Assembly: GCA_036268995.1 (NCBI GenBank)
Contig: DATATB010000138.1
Span: 1-40,506 of the forward strand
Direction: 5' to 3'
Origin: DATATB01 sp036268995
Lineage (GTDB): Bacteria; Planctomycetota; Planctomycetia; Pirellulales; PNKZ01
DNA: 40,506 nt
The position numbers were made by a program, and so were the translations under genes. This document shows positions 35,639 through 40,506 of the stretch, in pieces (the stretch's first letter is position 1; each line of letters begins with the position of its first letter). A model generated the notes under the pieces. The model was given only the letters and a program-made list of their open reading frames with translations. It was not told where the DNA came from and ran no database searches.

Positions 35639-35703
35639 AAAGGGGTCAGAACTATTTTTGAAAAATAGTTCTGACCCCTTTATCGTTTGACCCCTTTATC
35701 GTT
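35639..35703 (+). repeat. GGGGTCAGAAC hairpin repeat, copy A, with tandem tail
   Basis: A perfect 21-bp inverted repeat with a single central base runs from 35639 to 35681. Its arms begin AAAGGGGTCAGAACT. It is followed by a 16-base unit TGACCCCTTTATCGTT twice in tandem (35672-35703, the first overlapping the right arm). Copy B has the same layout and orientation 590 bases on. It may also stop transcription of the HEAT gene. Confidence 0.85.
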
Positions 35704-35757
35704 CCCAAATGACCGCCCCGTTTAATTTCTTGCCCCGCTCTCCGTAGGCGACGAGAC

Positions 35758-36183
35758 ATGTCAAGCGTGAACATCTCGCAGATTAAATCATCGCTCAGGC
35801 AGTACATCCTCGGAAGGATCGCGAAGCACCCGCCAGATGAGCCCGTCAAGTTCATTGAATTCGGCTATGAGGTCTGCCAGGGCGGATTGTTTTGTGTCTT
35901 CTTTGACACAAGGCCGGACGCCGGCCCGGATGGAACCTGGACCGTTAGGCTCGAAGGCAACTCGATTGATATGCCCGAATGGCCCGAGCTTTCGGAGCAG
36001 ATGGGCGACGACTTTGGCATCGAGCTGGGAGAGACTATAAAGAACCTCGTGATCGAGCTGCGAGAGAACGGGAACTTCGAGGCGCTTCCCAAACAGGATG
36101 GTTGTGAATTTGGGATTGAAGAAATGAATGGCATCTACGGATGGCCCATTTGGGAAGATAGGCGGAAGGAGAACCTCGCCTAA
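35758..36183 (+). CDS. Hypothetical protein, lone gene between two hairpin repeats
   Basis: A 141-residue soluble, acidic protein without signal peptide or membrane segment. Notable stretches are KFIEFGYEVCQGGLFCVFFD, GTWTVRLEGNSID and the C-terminal EEMNGIYGWPIWEDRR. The general character (acidic, small, Trp-containing, alpha/beta) recalls immunity or cassette proteins, but I do not recognise a family. The DNA is visibly less GC-rich than its neighbours, with AT-ending codons such as ATT, GAT and AAA used freely. It is isolated between same-orientation copies of a GGGGTCAGAAC hairpin, which suggests it was acquired. Its stop codon lies within GCCTAAC, the form of an integron inverse core site, but no matching partner core was found. 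Confidence 0.7.
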   Translation: MSSVNISQIKSSLRQYILGRIAKHPPDEPVKFIEFGYEVCQGGLFCVFFDTRPDAGPDGTWTVRLEGNSIDMPEWPELSEQMGDDFGIELGETIKNLVIELRENGNFEALPKQDGCEFGIEEMNGIYGWPIWEDRRKENLA

Positions 36184-36228
36184 CCATTCGCTGCGATTGC
36201 CCGGCCTAATTCGCATGCTTCGTAGAAA

Positions 36229-36285
36229 AAAGGGGGTCAGAACTTCGTTCTGACCCCCTTTATCGTTATGACCCCTTTGTCGTTA
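36229..36285 (+). repeat. GGGGTCAGAAC hairpin repeat, copy B, with tandem tail
   Basis: AAAGGGGGTCAGAAC (36229-36243) pairs perfectly over 15 bp with 36247-36261 around a 3-base loop. The tail repeats TGACCCCCTTTATCGTTA and TGACCCCTTTGTCGTTA. It is the same element and orientation as copy A, with a shortened stem and one extra G. It lies between convergent genes and could end transcripts from both sides. Confidence 0.85.
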
Positions 36286-36297
36286 TACGTTTGACAT

Positions 36298-37221
36298 TTA
36301 CTTCGCCTTCACGCCGCTGAGCGGGTGCTCGACGACCGCGTTCCAGGCTAGCTCTTGCAGCAGGCGATTCAGCTTGGCGGTGGTGGCTGCGTCGGCGTCG
36401 ATTTTCAGCGACGGAGGGACCGGCAGGCCGACGGGGCTGCGGCCGTAGACTTGGGCGAAGTAGCAGTAGGCGACCAGCACTTTCAGCGGTGCGGTGGGAT
36501 GGCCGATCGCGTCGGTGAATAGGTCGGTTTGCTTCTTCAAGCCCGGGGCTGCGCCCGCGGCGATTTTTTCGCGCAGCGCCAGCACTGCTTGTCCGACCGG
36601 CGCGACAAGCACGGCCGGCTTGCCGTGGTATTTTTCGTTCAGCATCCGCACGTGCTGGTCGATATCGCGAAAGTATTTTTCATGGTCTGCCTCGAGTTTC
36701 GGCATGTCGAAAACGTCGCGGTTGGGAGGCGGGACTTTTTCCTTCTTGAAGTTCACGTTCACGTCGAACGGCAGCCAAAACTCTTGCACCAGTACCCGGG
36801 TGCGCGGACTTTTCTCCGACACCAGGCGCACGAAGTTCTCGATCCCCCCGTCCGGCAGGTAGATGGGGGACATGGTCAGCACGTCGACGTCGCCCGAGCT
36901 GATCGTGGCCTTGGACTTGAATTTGTCGTCGGCAACGTCCCAGTGCTGAATCACGAGCGAGCCGCCGATGCGCGACGCGCCGAGTTGCTGGTGATCGGCA
37001 ATGTCCGCCGATTTGGCGATCTCGGCCAGGATAGCCGGCATGAAGTTATGAAAGCTATGGCCGATCGAGTAGACACGCACCCCGGTCGGGGCTTGGGCGG
37101 CAGCCGAGTTCGCCGGCTCGCCCGCCCGCGCCGCGATACTTCCGGACCAAGCCCAAACGAGTGCGATGCACAGACAGGAGAACCACTTGAACTTCGACGG
37201 GTAGCGAGCAAGCTTCGTCAT
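36298..37221 (-). CDS. Secreted SGNH-hydrolase-like protein
   Basis: The start is the ATG at 37221; a basic N-terminus followed by WFSCLCIALVWAWSGSIAARA is a signal peptide. The mature protein begins with a beta strand and RVYSIGHSFHNFMPAIL, where S56 in GHSF sits like the nucleophile in block I of SGNH/GDSL hydrolases. Near the C-terminus LFTDAIGHPTAP offers D237 and H241 as the Asp-His pair, followed by a helix (VAYCYFAQVYGRSP), as in this superfamily. The 307 residues are a usual length. It is probably an exported esterase or carbohydrate-acting hydrolase, but the substrate is unknown and the spacing of the catalytic Asp and His is slightly unusual. It is transcribed alone, convergent with the small lone gene. 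Confidence 0.78.
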   Translation of the reverse strand: MTKLARYPSKFKWFSCLCIALVWAWSGSIAARAGEPANSAAAQAPTGVRVYSIGHSFHNFMPAILAEIAKSADIADHQQLGASRIGGSLVIQHWDVADDKFKSKATISSGDVDVLTMSPIYLPDGGIENFVRLVSEKSPRTRVLVQEFWLPFDVNVNFKKEKVPPPNRDVFDMPKLEADHEKYFRDIDQHVRMLNEKYHGKPAVLVAPVGQAVLALREKIAAGAAPGLKKQTDLFTDAIGHPTAPLKVLVAYCYFAQVYGRSPVGLPVPPSLKIDADAATTAKLNRLLQELAWNAVVEHPLSGVKAK

Positions 37222-37366
37222 GATGATCCTCAGTTTTCTGGATGAGCCGCGAGCCCTTCGAACGAGCCCAGCGCGCCTGGCTTGCCTGGAAATCTAACCA
37301 CCCAGGGGTGGCCTGTCACGTTTGCTTTCGTGCGCCGGGCGGTTTCAGCGTATGATGGTCGCGTCT

Positions 37367-37446
37367 GGGAGGGCGAGGCTCCTGCCGAGCCGCGCGCGGC
37401 GGCAGGTCAATCGAGATCCCCGGCTCGGCAGGAGCCTCGCCCTCCC
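37367..37446. repeat. Long perfect inverted repeat (26-bp arms)
   Basis: Arms at 37367-37392 and 37421-37446 begin and end GGGAGGGCGAGGCTCC / GGAGCCTCGCCCTCCC and are perfectly complementary over 26 bases, with a 28-base loop. It lies 35 bases upstream of the aldo/keto reductase start, so transcripts beginning further upstream would carry it as a strong 5' hairpin. The last ten bases of the window repeat its outer end (TGGGAGGGCG), so it is probably a dispersed element. Confidence 0.8.
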
Positions 37447-37481
37447 ATTTGAAGGCCCCCGACCACGCCTGTGAGAAAGCG

Positions 37482-38333
37482 ATGTCCGACCGCAGCTTGT
37501 CGATCGATGGCGTGCGTGTGCCGCGGTTCCTGTACGGGACTGCTTGGAAAGAGGACGAGACCGAGCGGTTGACGACGCTGGCACTCGAGCAGGGATTTCG
37601 CGGGATCGACACGGCCAATCAGCGCCGCCATTACCACGAAGCGGCGGTTGGGCAAGCCGTCGCGGCAGCGATTGCCGGTGGACTGCTGACCCGGGACGAT
37701 CTGTTCCTGCAAACCAAGTTCACCTTCCGGCCTGGCCAGGATCACCGATTGCCTTATGATCCCGGGGCGCCGATCCCCCTGCAGGTCGAGCAGTCGCTGG
37801 CCAGCTCGCTGGAGCATTTGCGCACTGGCGTGATCGACTCGTACGTGCTGCACGGTCCCAGCCAGCGCGAGGGCCTGGCCGCGGCCGATTGGGCGGCCTG
37901 GCGCGCAATGGAAGCCATTCACGATAGCGGCCGCGTTCGCCTGCTGGGCGTCAGCAACGTCACGCTCGAGCAGCTCCAGAGCTTGTGTCAGGACGCACGC
38001 GTCCCACCGCGCTTCGTCCAGAACCGTTGTTATTCCACGCGGGGCTGGGACCGGCTGGTCCGGCAATTCTGCAATACGAATGAAATCGCTTACCAGGGCT
38101 TTTCGCTGCTGACGGCCAATCGCGCCGTGCTCGCCCGTCCGGAACTGGCCCGGATCGCGCAGCGGCATGGCCGGACCGTCAGTCAGATTGTGTTTCGGTT
38201 CGCCCTGGACGTGGGCATGCTGCCGCTCACCGGCACCTCGAGCGCCGAACACATGCGGGCGGATCTCGAGGTTTTCGATTTCCGGCTCGATGCCGAAGAA
38301 ATCGAGCGGATCGAGAACCTGGCCACACTGTAG
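37482..38333 (+). CDS. Aldo/keto reductase
   Basis: The ATG at 37482, after GTGAGAAAGC, gives a 283-residue protein; a TTG at 37449 would add eleven residues beginning inside the spacer after the inverted repeat. The (beta/alpha)8 family tetrad is visible: D43 in GIDTANQ, Y51 in RRHYHEAAVG, K79 in LFLQTKFTF and H124 in DSYVLHGPS. GVSNVTLEQL and the C-terminal MLPLTGTSSAEHM (NADPH-binding) are as expected. The Asp-Tyr spacing is a few residues longer than in standard members. It reduces an aldehyde or ketone with NADPH; the physiological substrate is not evident and neighbours give no hint. A strong hairpin repeat directly upstream may influence expression. Confidence 0.92.
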   Translation: MSDRSLSIDGVRVPRFLYGTAWKEDETERLTTLALEQGFRGIDTANQRRHYHEAAVGQAVAAAIAGGLLTRDDLFLQTKFTFRPGQDHRLPYDPGAPIPLQVEQSLASSLEHLRTGVIDSYVLHGPSQREGLAAADWAAWRAMEAIHDSGRVRLLGVSNVTLEQLQSLCQDARVPPRFVQNRCYSTRGWDRLVRQFCNTNEIAYQGFSLLTANRAVLARPELARIAQRHGRTVSQIVFRFALDVGMLPLTGTSSAEHMRADLEVFDFRLDAEEIERIENLATL

Positions 38334-38520
38334 TTCCAGCCTCCGGCCCGCTCGCGGCCTTACAACTGCCACAACCGGACGTGGCGGCACCGGGACCCAT
38401 CGCGCACCCGGAATGGAGAAACAACCGAACATCCGGCCCCCAAAGGCCAAATGCTAGGGTTGATTGAATCCAATCGTGCTGGTCAGGCGTCTTTCATCGC
38501 TATTTGTCGTGGAGCTGGTT

Positions 38521-39609
38521 GTGAAAATCGTTCGGCACGATTCCGACGTTTTGCTGCTGCAATCCAGCCTGGCTGCCAAACGAAGAACGCCCACGCTGCT
38601 CATTGTCGCGGCGGTCACGCTCGCAGTAGGCGCCGGCGCCGCCTGGCTTGCAGTCAAGTCAGAATGGTGGCCGCGCGCGGGCATCTGGTCGGCCCTGGCG
38701 ATCGTGGCTGCCTTGGAGACGGGCATCGGTTTGCTCGGTTACTTGATCTGCGAAGGGCTCCTATCTGAGTGCGGTTTGGCATTCGATCGTCATGCACGCG
38801 AGATTTTGCTCGTTCGCAAAAACCTGCGTCGCACGACGCGCGAGGTGTTGGACTTCGATCGAGTCAGCCGCGTCGCCGTGGACAAGGTCAGCACAAAGAA
38901 CGGCACGTACCATGTGGCTAGTTTGCAACTGACCGACGGTCGAAAGATTTCCGTGACCCAGCAGACGCTTGGCCAGATCAGCGAAAGCGACGTGTTCGAA
39001 ATTGCCGCGGCGATGCGCGAAACGCTGGGGTTCCTCGAACCCGAGCCCGAGGTGAAGCCAGACGAGGACACTTGGGCGGCGCGGATCATGGGACTCGTCA
39101 TGGGTTGTGCGTTGATCGGGCTGGGCATTTTCTTGTCCAGCACTACCAGTGAGCTGTGGCAAGCCCGCTCGTGGCCGCAGATTGAGGGAGCGGTCGAGTC
39201 GGCCGAGCTGCTCAAGAAGATGACCACTGGCAAACACCCGCACCTCGCCGACACGATCGACATCGTCTATCGTTACCAACTCGGCGACACTCTCTATCTC
39301 GGCCGGCGCTTCAAGACCTCGAGCAACTGGCTGACCCCTGAGGAAGTGCCGCTGGTGCGGCAAAAGTACCTGCCCGGCAATCCGTGCCTGGTCACGTATA
39401 ACCCCAGCAACCCGGCGCGCTGCTTTTTGCAGGGTGATGCGGGATTTTCGACCGTGATTGCCACGGGCCTCACGGCGCTGCTGATGGGCCTGATCGGATT
39501 GGTGGTCGTGGCCTTCGTTCTGTGGAGAATCGCGCGGCCGAAGTCCGCCAAACCGGAACATGTAGCCGATGCCGGCGTTCGGCTCGCGGAGCTTACAGTC
39601 CCAGCTTGA
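38521..39609 (+). CDS. DUF3592-type membrane protein
   Basis: I chose the GTG at 38521 because GGAG lies 6 bases upstream; a TTG at 38464 would add 19 residues. The 362-residue protein has two hydrophobic segments near the N-terminus (LLIVAAVTLAVGAGAAWLAV and IWSALAIVAALETGIGLLGYLI), a soluble region that resembles a PH-like beta fold (FDRVSRVAVDKV ... ASLQLTDGRKISV), a third segment (IMGLVMGCALIGLGIFL) and a fourth near the end (VIATGLTALLMGLIGLVVVAFVLW). Between the last two lies the DUF3592 signature: WPQIEGAVESAEL, IVYRYQLGDTLYLGRRF, VRQKYLPGNPCLVTYNPSNP. Such proteins are common but uncharacterised. Its 3' end overlaps the convergent permease gene by 17 bases. Confidence 0.85.
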   Translation: MKIVRHDSDVLLLQSSLAAKRRTPTLLIVAAVTLAVGAGAAWLAVKSEWWPRAGIWSALAIVAALETGIGLLGYLICEGLLSECGLAFDRHAREILLVRKNLRRTTREVLDFDRVSRVAVDKVSTKNGTYHVASLQLTDGRKISVTQQTLGQISESDVFEIAAAMRETLGFLEPEPEVKPDEDTWAARIMGLVMGCALIGLGIFLSSTTSELWQARSWPQIEGAVESAELLKKMTTGKHPHLADTIDIVYRYQLGDTLYLGRRFKTSSNWLTPEEVPLVRQKYLPGNPCLVTYNPSNPARCFLQGDAGFSTVIATGLTALLMGLIGLVVVAFVLWRIARPKSAKPEHVADAGVRLAELTVPA

Positions 39610-40360
39610 CGGCCACGCCGCAGGCCAGCACCACGCCCCCGGCCAGCGCATGGCTGTAACGCTCGAAGCGCCGCATGTACAGGCTGCCGGTGCCCAGCGA
39701 CATCAGCACCACCATGCTGGTCATCGTCGCCAGCGTGATCAGGCCGAATAGCACGGCCACGCACACCACGCCCCAGACGTTCGCCTCGGCCGCCGGATAC
39801 ATCAGCAGCGGCACCAGCGGCTCGCATGGGCCGAACACGAATACCGCCAGCAGGATCCAGGGCGTCATTGTGCCCCGGCCGGCGGTTTTGCCCGAGGGTG
39901 CCGTGTTGCTCGAGGGCAATGCCGGATCTGCCTGCGGCGCGATCTCCTCGGCGTGAGTATGCACGCCGAAATTCTCGTGCGCGTGAGCTTCGAGCCCGCC
40001 GCGAACGCCGATGTGCAGGTGCCGATGCGGCACGTTGTAGATGGCCCGCAACACGCCCCAGGCAAAATAAACCAGCCCAAAGGCGATCAGCAGCCAGCCG
40101 GCCAGATCGCCGCGGAGCGCTTCAAACGATTCGATCTGAAAAATGACGATCCCGCAGGCGATGCCGATGAAGCCGATCACGATCGAGCTGCCCACGTGCC
40201 CGATGCCGCAGAGGAGCGTCACGAGGATCGTCTTGCGCAGCGACCACTTGCCGACGCGCGACATGGCCACGAACGGCACGTAGTGGTCCGGGCCGTACAG
40301 CGTATGGATAAAACCGATCGAGAGGGCCGCGGTGCTCAGCGCGCCAAGCTCGGCTGACAT
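39593..40360 (-). CDS. NicO/UreH-like metal permease with His-rich loop
   Basis: The start is the ATG at 40360 (MSAELGALSTAAL); upstream residues in frame are not hydrophobic. The 255-residue protein has about six membrane segments. The first carries IGFIHTLYGPDHYVPFVAM, the H-x4-DH type signature of the NicO/RcnA/UreH group of nickel and cobalt transporters, and the second has LLCGIGHVGSSIVIG, with a further conserved His. A central hydrophilic loop is rich in histidine (HRHLHIG, EAHAHENFGVHTHAEE), typical of metal handling. FGPCEPLVPLLMYPA in the fourth segment fits the TauE/UreH side of the family. Metal specificity and direction cannot be read from sequence, and no urease or hydrogenase gene is nearby. 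Confidence 0.85.
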   Translation of the reverse strand: MSAELGALSTAALSIGFIHTLYGPDHYVPFVAMSRVGKWSLRKTILVTLLCGIGHVGSSIVIGFIGIACGIVIFQIESFEALRGDLAGWLLIAFGLVYFAWGVLRAIYNVPHRHLHIGVRGGLEAHAHENFGVHTHAEEIAPQADPALPSSNTAPSGKTAGRGTMTPWILLAVFVFGPCEPLVPLLMYPAAEANVWGVVCVAVLFGLITLATMTSMVVLMSLGTGSLYMRRFERYSHALAGGVVLACGVAVKLGL

Positions 40361-40496
40361 GCTTCGTTCCTGGTCGTGCCTCAAAGCGAGGGATGAAAAT
40401 CGCGGCGGCCCCCAGATTAGCATGCCGCCGCGAAAATACCACTCCCCGGCGTTTTCTTGACAGGCCCCGCAAGCGCCCTTAGAACGGGTCTACATA

Positions 40497-40506
40497 TGGG
40501 AGGGCG
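40497..40506 (+). repeat. Start of possible second copy of the inverted repeat, cut by window end
   Basis: The final ten bases TGGGAGGGCG are identical to 37366-37375, the outer end of the 26-bp-arm inverted repeat. The match is too short to be certain, but its position in noncoding DNA at a gene edge fits a second copy. Confidence 0.4.

Noticed and set aside
35639..35703. Simple intrinsic terminator of the HEAT-repeat gene
   Set aside because: It may stop transcription, but the near-identical second copy with the same tandem tail shows it is a repeat element first.

Overview
The window looks like a piece of a high-GC planctomycete chromosome, probably Pirellulales-like. This rests on gene content, not on a marker gene: a giant TPR protein with planctomycete-type C-terminal modules, a TAT-exported Gfo/Idh/MocA oxidoreductase beside a secreted HEAT-repeat protein, a DUF5690-type permease, loosely used Shine-Dalgarno sites with some GTG starts, and many short palindromic repeats between genes. 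I see no rRNA, tRNA, CRISPR array, transposase or phage gene.

Layout. (1) 2-10129 (+): a giant TPR protein cut by the left edge, with a duplicated C-terminal module. (2) 10157-16167 (-): a sensor kinase, an NtrC-type sigma-54 response regulator and a secreted protein of unknown function, in that transcription order. (3) 17089-27030 (+): an RND efflux operon with pump, lipoprotein membrane-fusion protein, two tandem TolC-like outer membrane proteins and a small secreted protein. A good sigma-54 promoter candidate (about 16999-17015) and two palindromes (16803-16851) lie between the kinase and the pump, so the two-component system probably controls the efflux operon.

(4) 27145-32170: a phosphonate catabolism locus of two divergent units. 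The left unit is a DUF5690/MFS-type permease followed by a zinc alcohol dehydrogenase with an ATGA overlap. The right unit is a PhnZ-type HD oxygenase, an FAD amine-oxidase-like enzyme and phosphonoacetaldehyde hydrolase (PhnX), all overlapping. It combines an oxidative C-P cleavage enzyme with a hydrolytic one, without the PhnW transaminase, the PhnY hydroxylase or an ABC phosphonate importer inside the window.

(5) 32377-35615 (+): Gfo/Idh/MocA oxidoreductase and HEAT-repeat protein. (6) 35639-36285: a lone, less GC-rich small gene between two same-orientation copies of a GGGGTCAGAAC hairpin repeat. (7) 36298-40360: a secreted SGNH-hydrolase-like protein, an aldo/keto reductase, a DUF3592-type membrane protein and a NicO/UreH-like metal permease. 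Another long inverted repeat sits upstream of the aldo/keto reductase, and what may be the start of a second copy is cut by the right edge.

Family names are from recognition of motifs and layout, without database searches.
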